Below, in pieces: positions 54,243 through 64,000 of a DNA stretch of 64,000 nt. The translations under genes and the position numbers were made by a program. The first letter of the stretch is position 1, and each line of letters opens with the position of its first letter. Source of the stretch: Anaeramoeba ignava (Eukaryota; Metamonada; Anaeramoebidae); the NCBI GenBank assembly GCA_028826165.1, contig JAPDFW010000147.1:618501-682500 (forward strand), in the 5' to 3' direction. The notes beneath the pieces were generated by a model. It worked only from the letters and a program-made list of their open reading frames with translations, ran no database searches and had not been told where the DNA came from.

Positions 54243-57200
54243 ATGAAAAGAACTTTAGAAAATACAAATTTATTAAATTTAAATAATTCTCAACAACAAC
54301 AACAACAAAATGTTTCTTTTCAAATTAAACAACCAAGATATTCTTCAAAAGTCAATCAATTTATTAACCAAAATATTACTTTAAATCAATTTAATCAAGT
54401 TTTAATAAATAATTCAAATTTAAATTCTTTACAAAATGAACAAGAATCTAAAACTATTTTTAATGTTAACGATTATAATTTTTCACAAGTTCTTCCAAAT
54501 AATGAAAATTTAAATAAAATAATATCAACTCAATCAAATTCTTTTGATAATCAACTTCATTTTAATCCTGATTCAAATCAAAATTTTCAAATTTGTGAAC
54601 AGAAAGAGTTAAAAAAATCAATGATTTCTCAAATTTTTTCTTCTCCAAGTTTAAATTCAAATCAAAAATTTAATTTAAAGAAGAATATTTTTGAAAGAAA
54701 ACTTCATCCAAAGAATTTATTTCCAAATTCAAAGACAAATCAAAATATAAAACTAAATCAAAAACAAAATCAAAAATCAAAATCAAAATCAAAATCAAAA
54801 TCAAAAATTAAATCAAAATATAAATCAAAATCAAAAACTAAATCAAAATATAAAACAAAATCAAAATCAAAATCAATTCCAAAATATAAATCAAAATCAA
54901 AATCAAAATATAAATCAAAATCAAAATCAAAATATAAATATAAATATAAATCAAAAATTAAATCAAAATAAAAATCAATTCCAAAATATAAATCAAAATA
55001 TAAATCAAAATATAAATCAAAATATAAATCAAAATATAAATCAAAATATAAAACTAAATCAAAATCTAAATCTAAATCAAAATCAAAATCAAAATCAAAA
55101 TCAAAATCAAAATCAAAATATAAATCAAAATATAAATCAAAATATAAATCAATTCCAAAATATAAATCAAAATCAAAATCAAAATCAAAATCAAAATATA
55201 AATCAAAATATAAATCAAAATCAAAATATAAAACTAAATCAAAATCTAAATCAAAATCAAAATCAAAATCAAAATCAAAATCTAAATCAAAATATAAATC
55301 AAAATATAAATCAAAATATAAAACTAAATCAAAATCAAAATCAAAATCAATTCCAAAATATAAATCAAAATCAATTCCAAAATCAAAATCAATTCCAAAA
55401 TATAAATCAAAATATAAATCAAAATCAATTCCAAAATATAAATCAAAATCAAAATATAAAACAAAATCAAAATCAATTCCAAAATATAAATCAAAATCAA
55501 AATCAAAATCAATTCCAAAATATAAATCAATTCCAAAATATAAATCAAAATCAATTCCAAAATATAAATCAAAATCAAAATATAAATATAAATCAAAAAT
55601 TAAATCAAAATATAAATCAAAATCAAAATCAATTCCAAAATATAAATCTAAATCAAAATCAAAATCAAAATATAAATCAAAATATAAATCAAAATCAATT
55701 CCAAAATATAAATCAAAATATAAATCAAAATCAATTCCAAAATCAAAATCAATTCCAAAATATAAATCAAAATATAAATCAAAATCAATTCCAAAATCAA
55801 AATCAAAATCAAAATATAAAACAAAATCAATTCCAAAATATAAATCAAAATATAAAACAAAATCAATTCCAAAATATAAATCAAAATCAAAATCAAAATC
55901 AATTCCAAAATATAAATCAATTCCAAAATATAAATCAAAATCAATTCCAAAATATAAATCAAAATATAAATCAAAAATATAAATCAAAAATTCAATCAAA
56001 ATATAAATCTAAATCAAAATCAAAATCAAAATCAAAAATATAAATCAAAATCAATTCCAAAATATAAATCAAAATCAAAATCAAAATCAAAATCAAAAAT
56101 ATAAATCAAAATCAAAATCAAAATCAAAATCAAAATCAAAATATAAATCAAAATCAAAATCAATTCCAAAATATAAATCAAAATCAAAATATAAATCAAA
56201 ATATAAATCAAAATCAATTCCAAAATATAAATCAAAATCAAAATCAAATAAAATCAAAATATAAATCAAAATCAAAATCAAAATCAATTCCAAAATATAA
56301 ATCAAAATCAATTCCAAAATATAAATCAAAATCAATTCCAAAATATAAATCAAAATCAAAATCAAAATCAAAATCAAAAATCAAAATCAAAATCAATTCC
56401 AAAATATAAATCAAAATCAATTCCAAAATATAAATCAAAATCAAAATCAAAATCAAAATCAAAATCAAAATCAATTCCAAAATCAAAATCAATTCCAAAA
56501 TATAAATCAAAATCAAAATCAAAATCAAAATCAAAATCAATTCCAAAATATAAATATAAATCAAAATATAAATGAGAATGAATTAATCCCTCTTTCAAAA
56601 ATAATCACATCAAAAATCTTGTTAAAACAATACGAAAAAAGAGGTATAACAAACCTTTATAATTGGCAATACCAAGCATTAATATCTACAAACGCAATTC
56701 AAGGAGAATCCCTTTTATATTCAGCTCCAACAAGTGGAGGCAAAACTCTTGTTGCTGAAATGCTAATGATCAAAACTTTAATAGAAACAGAAAAAATTAT
56801 TCTTTTCATCCTTCCTTTTGTTGCTCTTGTTTGCGAAAAAGTGGAGGAACTTACAAATACATTCCACCCTTTAAAAATTGGTGTTCATGGATTCTACAGT
56901 AATGTTGGTGGCCAATCTTTATCTAAAAATGATAGAATCGCAGTTTGCACAATGGAAAGAGCCAATGGACTTCTAAATAAAATAATTCAAGATAATCAAA
57001 TACATAATTTGGGATTAGTTGTGATCGATGAAATTCATATGATTTCGGATGAAGGTCGTGGATTTGTTCTTGAAATGATCATTTCGAAATTAGTATTTCT
57101 GGCTACGAGACAGGATATAAATGCATCCTTCCAGATTGTGGGGATGACAGCTACAATTTCCGATCAAGATCTATCTATTCTTTCAAATTGGATTTCAACA

Positions 57201-60200
57201 AAGAAATACATCTGCAAAAAAAGACCAATTCCTTTAGTGGAATATGTCAAGATCGGAAATCAAATTTTGGACAAAACAAAAGTCAAGGTTCGAGAAATTA
57301 AATCTTCAGGAAATCGTGGTGATGCAGACCAAATTTCAGATTTAGTAAATGAAATAATTCCCCAGCATTCTGTACTAATTTTCTGTCCAACAAGAAAAAA
57401 TACTGAAAATAATGCTAAAATGATTGCCAAATTCCTTCCTCAACAAATGTCCAAATTGGGAAATGATCCAGAAATGCAGAAAAGAAGAAAATTACTTATT
57501 GAAGAATTAAAAGAAACACCTGCAGGAATTTCTCCTGAAATTGAGTCTTTGATTCAAAGAGGAATTTGCTATCATCATGCTGGATTGACTGTTGAAGAAA
57601 GAACTTTGATTGAGGCTGGATTTAGAAGAGGATTAATCCGCGTTTTAAGTGCAACAACCACTTTAAGTGTAGGTGTAAATTTACCTGCAAGAAGAGTTAT
57701 TATTAGATCTGCCAAAATTGGTAACAAACAACTTGATTCAACAAGATATAAGCAAATGTGCTTTACTTATAGTACTCCTGTTCTCTTAGAAAACTTCAAA
57801 TGGAAAAAATTAGGCAAAATTGTTGAGACAAATTCCCAAACTCGTGTAATGAGCTTCTCAAATAAATCAGGAAATGCTCATCCAAAAAAAATTACTCGTT
57901 TCTATCAAAATGGAATTCAAATTGTGAATGACTATTACCATATTTCAGTAATTTACAAACAAAATACTCTGAATTTTGTCAATCTGAATTTGATTCAAAA
58001 CACAATTGCTAAATTTCTTCTCTCAAAAATTCATCCTTCTTGTATTTCTAAAAACAAAAATGAATATCTCATTTTCCAAAAATTGTTTCCAAATTTGGAA
58101 ATTTTCATTTCTCCTTTTACTTGCACAAAAGAACATGAATTCTTTATTAATTATCAATGGATTCCTATTAAAAAATTGTTTGCAAATGATTCTTCATTTA
58201 CCTCATTTTTACACTTTGAAAAACCCAAAAAAGTTCATTTTCCTCAAAATAAACCAAAATATTCCTTTTCACTGTTTGATTTATTCCAAAATGTATCAAA
58301 ACATATTTATATACAAAAAAATCCAAATTTAAAACAATATTTCTCACATTTACCTTTCCAAGAAGATTTCATCAATGTTAATAAGTTTCTGGATCTAGAA
58401 AAACATAATCTTCAAAAAATGAAGGATTTGCCCAATATTAATATTAAATTATTCTTGGAAAATTATAAAGAACAAAAACAAAATTCACTTCAAATACCAT
58501 TGAAAATTACAAAAAAATTAATGAATCTTTTTGGGTTTCTTTCAGGAAATGAAATATTCACATTAAATTCAACAAAAAATAACAATCATTTGAAGAATTC
58601 AGAATTATTTATATTTTGTAAAAATGAAAAAATTGCTCAAAAATATTCAAAAAAGATGGAAAAAATTATTTAAAATTCAAAAAATAGAATTGTTTAATGC
58701 AAATAATAATTATCAATTTAAAGAAAACAATTTATCGTTTATAATTAAAAAGCAAATGAAAAGATTCCCAATTTTAATCAAAATCAAAAATATATTATTA
58801 ATATACTTAATTTACAAACTAATGGGAATAAGGAACTATTCTCAAAATAAATTAATTGAACCTAAAAAGATGATTATCAAAAATGAATCTTTATTAATCA
58901 ACCACCAAAAATTCTTTCTAAAAGGTTTATTCAATTCAACAAGTTTCAAATCCAAAAACAACATTGGAATTTTCAAAAGAAGGAACTTACAAATTATCAA
59001 ACAAATAAAAGGTTTAATTTTGACATGTTTTGGAACTGATTCTGGAATTTTTGTAGATTATGGCTATAAAAAACAAATTTATAATTTGCTAATGAAAGAA
59101 TATTTAAAAAAGCAAAAGCTATTCAAATTGAAGATTTTCTTCAATTTATTCACACAAAATATGGGAAAAAATAGTCTCCAGTTTTTTGTTTCCATTTTCA
59201 AAGATTGGGAACAAAAAACAAAATTTGAAATGAGAGAATTTCTTGTAAAAGGTTTAACCAAAAAAGAAAAAGTTTATGATATTGAGGTTGATTTAGATCA
59301 CAACTACATCATAAATCAAGAAAATTTGATAATTGCTCATAATTGTATTCATGAAGAAACAAGAGTCAAAATGTCAAACCAAAAAGAAATATTTAAAAAA
59401 GCAAAAGATATTCAAATTGGAGATTATGTTGCAGGAATTGATAATAATGGAGTTGTTAGCAGAGGAAGAGTCAAAAGAATTTTTCATAGAACTGGAAATG
59501 CACGCAAAATCACATTTTCTAATGGTGATAAGTTGATTTTTAGTAATCATCCAATTTGGATGTTTGACAAAAGATGGGAAAATTCAGATAATTTAAAAAT
59601 TGGAGACAAAATAGCATTAATCACAAATTTCAATAAAATGGAAACCAACTATTCTTTCAAAGAGAAAATAATATCACTTACTAATTCAAATGAAAAACAA
59701 AACTCAGAACATTTTTATGATCAGAAGAGAATTTCCAAAAAAGAGAATCTGCCGCAAGATGATTTATTTTATTTTCTCATTCCTTTCATTTGTGGATTAT
59801 TTTTTATTTGTGGGAAAATTGTCAAAAAAGGAAGTGAGAAAATAATTAAAATTAAAATTAAAATTAAAATTAGACATGAAAAACAAAGAAAAGAAAGCCA
59901 AAAATTATTTGCTAATATTTTGAAATTACTCCAAATCAAATACACAAAAAAGGTTGAAAAAAACAAAATTGAGTTCAAGATCATTTCAGAAACATTATCA
60001 TTTATTATACAAGAATTTATACTCCACAATGACAAGAAAAAGATGAATGAATTTTTTTTCGTATCTTCTGAAGAACAGATGAAATTTATTTTGGGAATTT
60101 TTTCAGGATGTAATTATACAAAAAACAAAAGCAACTTATTGAACTTCTCTTTTGGAAAAGATGAAGAAATGAGAAACTCTGTTTGTGATATTCTCCTTTT

Positions 60201-62061
60201 AATAGGCATTAATTTTTCGAAAAGAAAACAACAAAATTTGTATTCAATAGAATTGAGTAAACTGAGTAAATATAAAATTGAAACCATTAAAGACCAATTA
60301 AAGAAAGTGATATTAAAGATTAAAAATGAAAAACACCAAAATGCATTTTCAACAAATTCAATTCAAGAAATACTAAAAATGAAAGAAAAGAAAAATTTCG
60401 TAAATGTTATTAAAATCAGAGAAATGGAAAAACAGCCTCTAATCAATTATCAAGTAGATGTTATTGAAACATTTATTTGCGAAAGAATAGCAACTCATAA
60501 TTGTGGAAGAGCAGGAAGAGTAGGAATTGATACGGAAGGCGAGTCAATATTGATTGCACCAAAGAAGCAAGAAGAGATTGATAATATCTTCCAAGTTTTA
60601 GTCAACTCACCGCTTCCTCCTTTGGAAAGTACCTTCACATTAAATGAAAGCAAAGGATTAAGAAGAATATTGATTGAGTGTGTATCAAGCGGATTGATTA
60701 GAACAAAATATGATGCAGAGAGATTAATGCAAAGCACTTTGTGTAATTTTTTTGAAGAAAAAAAGCAAAAGGGAAAAATGGAAGAACTTCTTGTAAACTC
60801 TTTGAATTATCTGAAAGAAAACGGTTTTATTCAAAACAACGAGGATGAGGATATTTACCAAATTAGTGATTTGGGACAAGGAGTTGTTGATTCATGCCTC
60901 GATCTGAATGACTCATTGGTTCTTTATCAGGAATTACTAAAGGCAAAAGAAGGGTTGATTCTCGATTCCGAACTGCATGCGTTATATTATATCGTGCCAA
61001 TTTCACACAACATTCCTGTGAATTGGCAAATATATGAGGAGGTTTACTGTAGAATGAATAGAGGCTTAAAGAAGGTAGCAGATTTACTCGGTGTTTCTGA
61101 GGGATACATCTTCAGAGTAACATCTCGAATAATTGATCCTCAAAATGATACTGTGGATGAGATTGCACGAATACATAGAAAATTCTTTGTTGCTTTACTT
61201 CTTTTTGATTTGATCCAAGAAACACCTTTGCCAATCGTGTCCGAGAAATATGGAGTTGACCGAGGAGAAATCCAATCGCTAATGAATTCTGCTGGATCTT
61301 TTTCTTTTCAAGTGGCAACTTTTTGTGAGAAAATTGGTTTTCATTTACTTCATCCAATTATGATCAGCATTTCCGAAAGAGTCAATTTTGGTGTTAAAGG
61401 AGAAATCGTAAATTTGACCCAGATTCCTTATGTAAAACCCTATAGAGCTCGGAAATTATATCAAGCTGGATATGTTTCCATTGAAGATGTTGCAAAGGCA
61501 AAAGTTGAAGATATTGAAAAATTGATTAAAATTAATAAACCTATGGTTCCTTCAGGCAAATTCGAGTTGGACAACAACCAAGAATACGATCAAGAGCAAG
61601 AAGATATCCAAAAAAGAATTCAACGCAAAATCGCATTTAAAATTGTTTATGGAGCTCGTGCATTGTTGAAACAAAAACAAGCAACTTTAATTTCAGGATT
61701 GGATATTTCTCAAGATGAAAACGAAAGGAATTTGAAACAAAAATCAATGAGTTTACTCCAATCTCAACTATTTTCGCAAAGATTTGAAAATGAAAAAGAC
61801 GAATCAAAAGAACCTTTATCAATCCATACAGATTCTACATCTTATTCTTATTCTTATTCTTCTTCTCATAAAAGTGATAATTTTGAGAATGATTTATATA
61901 ATAGCAAAAATGAAAATTTCAGTATTTATCCACAAACAGAAAGTAAAAATTCGTTTGGTTTTAATGGAAATGGTGTTTTTGGTGATTTTGGTGGTGAATA
62001 TGTTGATATTCTTGATAATTTAAGGAATGAATTTAATTTTGATGATTATGATAAATTTTGA
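54243..62061 (+). CDS. POLQ-like: POLQ/HELQ-type superfamily-2 helicase interrupted by two tandem inteins
   Basis: Helicase of the DNA polymerase theta type, which acts in end joining and fork repair. An N-terminal Asn/Gln region (54243-56570) leads into QYEKRGITNLYNWQYQAL, APTSGGKT (motif I), FILPFVALV, CTMERANGLLNK, VIDEIHMI (motif II), GMTATI, HHAGLTVEERTLIEAGFRRG and VGVNLPARRVIIR. Motif VI is split after YKQM by inteins at 57759-60501 and resumes CGRAGRVGIDTEGES. Downstream, LKKVADLLGVSEGY, KFFVALLLFDLIQETPLP, YGVDRGEIQSLMNSAG and VKPYRARKLYQAGY align with POLQ more closely than HELQ. No family-A polymerase domain follows, so it is a stand-alone helicase. No ATG lies between the N/Q region and the helicase, which supports the start at 54243. 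One-base breaks occur in the N/Q tract and intein 1. Confidence 0.85.
54755..56570 (+). repeat. Asn/Gln-coding AATCAA repeat with ATTCCAAAATATAAATCAA units
   Basis: About 1.8 kb of AATCAA, TTCCAA and AATATA units. In one phase they encode (Asn-Gln)n with Phe-Gln-Asn-Ile spacers, a prion-like tract of some 600 residues. That phase never meets a stop. Extra single A bases occur near 54774, 55977, 56036, 56096, 56243 and 56375; six +1 shifts cancel, so the phase on leaving equals the phase on entering. With the bases as given, the first shift leads to a stop at 54971. No GT occurs on this strand, so the region cannot start an intron. Confidence 0.8.
57759..59343 (+). mobile_element. intein 1 (upstream member of the tandem pair)
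   Basis: About 528 residues inserted after QM of motif VI. It begins with the nucleophile Cys in CFTYSTPVLLENFKWKKLG (block A) and has a block-B-like segment ISPFTCTKEHEFFIN then QWIPIKKL. It ends with blocks F/G: KVYDIEVDLDHNYIIN then LIIAHN, whose last Asn cyclises. The residue after it is Cys1 of intein 2. The centre has two weak LAGLIDADG-like helices (LMNLFGFLSGNEIF, about 58525; FFLKGLFNSTSF, about 58915) in which the acidic residues are lost. A frame change occurs at 58624-58673 in the endonuclease region: the first frame stops at 58671 and the +1 frame continues, so as written the gene is split here. Confidence 0.88.
59344..60501 (+). mobile_element. intein 2 (downstream member, abutting intein 1)
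   Basis: 386 residues in one open frame. It starts CIHEETRVKM with IQIGDYVAGIDNNGVVSRGR, has block B ITFSNGDKLIFSNHPIWMF, and ends YQVDVIETFICERIATHN, followed by Cys of CGRAGR as the +1 nucleophile. All splicing residues (Cys1, block-B His, His-Asn, Cys+1) are kept. LAGLIDADG-like helices FICGLFFICGKI (about 59790) and FILGIFSGCNYT (about 60090) lack the catalytic Asp pair, so homing activity is probably lost. It is only distantly similar to intein 1. Confidence 0.92.
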
Positions 62062-62098
62062 AACAAGAAAATTATTTTTCATTTTTTTCTTTTTCAAA

Positions 62099-63877
62099 AT
62101 GAATGAAATTATATTTTTTGGTTCAAATGAATATCCAATTCTTTTAAAAAATGAACCAGATACAATAACAAAACCAATTCAATTTAAATTTGAAAATGAA
62201 AATGAAAATAAAAAACAAATTAAGCAAAATTCATCAGGTTATTTTTCAACAATTTTCCTTTTTGAAAATGGAAAAGCAATAGAATATTTATTTCAAAATG
62301 ATCCAAACCAAAATCCTGAAAAAATCCAAATTGAAGAAAATATTCAAAAAGTAACTGTTGGTCATCGAAATGAAGCTATTTTAACAAAAGAAGGAAATGT
62401 ATTTGCCAAAGGAAATGATATTAATCCAAAAAAACCAAAAGAATTTATCAATATTTCATCATTAATTGAAGATACAAAAGATAGAATAATTGAAGATATT
62501 GTTTCTGGACGGAATTCAATTTATTTATTAACTTCAAATCAAAATGCTTATGGAATTGGTTTAAACGATGATGGTCAACTTGGAGTTGATTCTGAAACAC
62601 TTGAAGAAACAGAAAAACCAATTTTAATGATGAAAAATGTTTCTAAAATATTTTCAGGAAATTCTTCTTATTTTTTTTTTCTTTTAAATTCAAATCAACA
62701 ATTATTTGGATGCGGATATAATCAATATGGTCAACTTGGATTAGGAAAATCAAGAAAAGAAGAATCAAAAATCCAAAAATTAACCAAAATCCAAAATATT
62801 CCAAAAGGTAAAATAATTGATATTCAATGTGGAGAATATCATTCAGTAATGCTAATTGAAGATGAAAATCAAAATCAAAATCCAAAAAGAAAACTTTATT
62901 CATGTGGAGATTATCGATATAATGGACTTGGCAAAAATCGAGAAGATACTTATGAATTTACTGAAATCAAATCACCTTTATTTGAAAATGATGATAATAT
63001 TCTTGATTTTTCAGTTGGAAATTATCATAGTTTGATTTTAACTTCTAATTCAAAATTAATTGGATTCGGAAGTAATTATTCTGGCCAATTAGGAAATGAA
63101 GATACAAATAATCAATTAATTCCAATTCAAATTGAACTTCCTAAATTAAGATTTAATGAAAATATTTCTAATTATCATGTTTCTTGTGGAATTTGGAATT
63201 CATTTCTTTATTATTCTCCTCCTTCTTTTTCCAATCTTGAAGAAGATTTGATAAAATTATTTAGAAGAAAAGAATTTTGTGATATTTCATTTAAAACCAA
63301 AAATGAAGAAATAATTGAAGCTCATAAATTAATATTGAAATATAGATTAAAACAAAATGAAAATCAAATTGAAAAACTTCAAGAAATTATTTCAAATAAA
63401 TCAATTAAAGAATCAAATCAAATATTTGAAATGATTTATTCGAATAATTCCAAAATAAATCCGAAATTATATTCTGAAATTAAAGAAATTATAAATTCAA
63501 ATGAAAAAATTGAAGAAACAATGAAAAGAATTTATTTAAATGAAAATGAAAATGAAAAAGATTTTATTATTGAAAGAAAAGAAAAACAATATAAATTTCC
63601 TAAATTAATATTAATAATGAGAAGTGAATTATATCGAGGAATGTTTTTATCTGTAACTGAAGATAAATCAAACAAAGTTACAGATTATAGTGAATTAAGT
63701 AATAAATCATTTCAAATATTAGAATATTGGATTTATTCAAATCAAATTAAAGAAGGAATTGAAATTACAAAAGAAATAATTGATGAACTTCAAATTGGAA
63801 TTGATTATTTTCAATTAAATCAAACAAATCCAAATTTATTTGATTTATTAATTAATAAATTTAATAATCAAAATTAA
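62099..63877 (+). CDS. RCC1-repeat and BTB-domain protein
   Basis: 592 residues, intronless. The N-terminal two thirds form a beta-propeller of RCC1-type repeats: IFFGSNEYPILL, AYGIGLNDDGQLG, LFGCGYNQYGQLGLG, YSCGDYRYNGLG and IGFGSNYSGQLGNED, each followed by a strand ending in HS or NS and LL/LIL. The C-terminal third holds two BTB-like segments: KEFCDISFKTKNEEIIEAHK and FPKLILIMRSELYRGMFLSV, separated by a helical insertion. Such proteins often serve as cullin-3 adaptors; that role is inference. Starts only 38 bp after the helicase stop, a gap that consists of a T-tract with CATTTTTTTC, so the promoter must overlap the helicase 3' end. Confidence 0.85.
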   Translation: MNEIIFFGSNEYPILLKNEPDTITKPIQFKFENENENKKQIKQNSSGYFSTIFLFENGKAIEYLFQNDPNQNPEKIQIEENIQKVTVGHRNEAILTKEGNVFAKGNDINPKKPKEFINISSLIEDTKDRIIEDIVSGRNSIYLLTSNQNAYGIGLNDDGQLGVDSETLEETEKPILMMKNVSKIFSGNSSYFFFLLNSNQQLFGCGYNQYGQLGLGKSRKEESKIQKLTKIQNIPKGKIIDIQCGEYHSVMLIEDENQNQNPKRKLYSCGDYRYNGLGKNREDTYEFTEIKSPLFENDDNILDFSVGNYHSLILTSNSKLIGFGSNYSGQLGNEDTNNQLIPIQIELPKLRFNENISNYHVSCGIWNSFLYYSPPSFSNLEEDLIKLFRRKEFCDISFKTKNEEIIEAHKLILKYRLKQNENQIEKLQEIISNKSIKESNQIFEMIYSNNSKINPKLYSEIKEIINSNEKIEETMKRIYLNENENEKDFIIERKEKQYKFPKLILIMRSELYRGMFLSVTEDKSNKVTDYSELSNKSFQILEYWIYSNQIKEGIEITKEIIDELQIGIDYFQLNQTNPNLFDLLINKFNNQN

Positions 63878-64000
63878 AATTAAAATTAAAATTAAAATTA
63901 AAATTAAAATTAAAATTAAAATTAAAAATTAAAATTAAAATAAAATCAAAATTAAAATTAAAATTAAAATTAAAATTAAAATTAAAATTAAAATTAAAAT
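63872..64000. repeat. (AAATTA)n repeat at the right edge
   Basis: Hexamer repeat starts within the last codons of the RCC1-BTB gene and continues to the end of the window. Confidence 0.9.

Noticed and set aside
54770-56600. Long antisense open frames rich in Asp-Phe and Leu-Tyr
   Set aside because: They are the reverse complement of the AATCAA/AATATA repeat, which lacks stop codons in that orientation. No start context or conserved motif supports them.
56619-56762. Helicase start at TTG 56619 or the first internal ATG near 56760
   Set aside because: Helicase-core residues are already present upstream of 56760, and TTG starts are not expected in nuclear genes. The open Asn/Gln phase leads back to ATG 54243.

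Overview
The window reads as nuclear DNA from an extremely AT-rich, intron-bearing, free-living-type protist. The genes are ordinary eukaryotic housekeeping and signalling genes (Rab2, PA200, Hippo/MST kinase, RAD51D, THOC1, DDX5/Dbp2, importin-11, RIOK2, CENP-S, BRCC36, a POLQ-type helicase). They use GT-AG introns and all three standard stops, and they carry long Asn/Gln, Asn/Glu and Lys/Glu low-complexity tracts. RCC1-BTB, LRR-TKL kinase and N/Q-rich proteins together suggest an amoeboid lineage such as Anaeramoeba, or less likely a dictyostelid. That placement is inference. No rRNA, tRNA, CRISPR array or transposase gene was seen.

Layout. 1-435: edge fragment of a broken minus-strand coding region. 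710-4469: an unusual array in which an intron-like ~70-nt repeat is punctuated 44 times by a slot of exactly 3 nt, preceded by AG and followed by GTAAA. 4610-7030: an unrelated ~310-bp satellite, about eight copies. 7159-10025: Rab2 and a RING-H2 protein (+). 10155-15952: PA200/PSME4 (-). 16150-16363: small Lys-rich ORF (+). 16532-22149: Hippo/MST kinase with SARAH domain (-). 22344-23270: ER protein ending KDEL (-). 23330-27698: RAD51D and CNNM-like transporter (+). 28108-30325: THOC1 (-). 30416-36220: DDX5-like helicase (+). 36254-39614: importin-11 (-). 39713-44136: CCZ1-like protein and RIOK2 (+). 44222-46496: CENP-S/MHF1 and BRCC36 (-). 46666-49276: orphan seven-exon gene (+). 49317-54075: GH18-like protein and LRR-TKL kinase (-). 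54243-63877: POLQ-type helicase containing two back-to-back inteins, then RCC1-BTB (+). A hexamer repeat runs off the right edge.

Organisation. Intergenic gaps are very short (33-200 bp). Nearly every start codon follows a T-tract broken by CATTTT, and divergent genes share such a leader. Repeats sit mainly inside introns: each long intron is filled by its own simple repeat, usually free of AG and GT on the sense strand. Many genes contain one-base frame breaks, mostly in A/T homopolymers, so part of them may be assembly error; product lengths below assume those breaks are not biological.

The two most striking observations are the tandem inteins at helicase motif VI (intein 1 ends exactly where intein 2 begins) and the array of single-codon-sized slots bounded by splice-site-like sequence. 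Four genes act in genome maintenance (RAD51D, CENP-S/MHF1, BRCC36, POLQ-type helicase), but they are interleaved with unrelated genes and do not form an operon-like unit.
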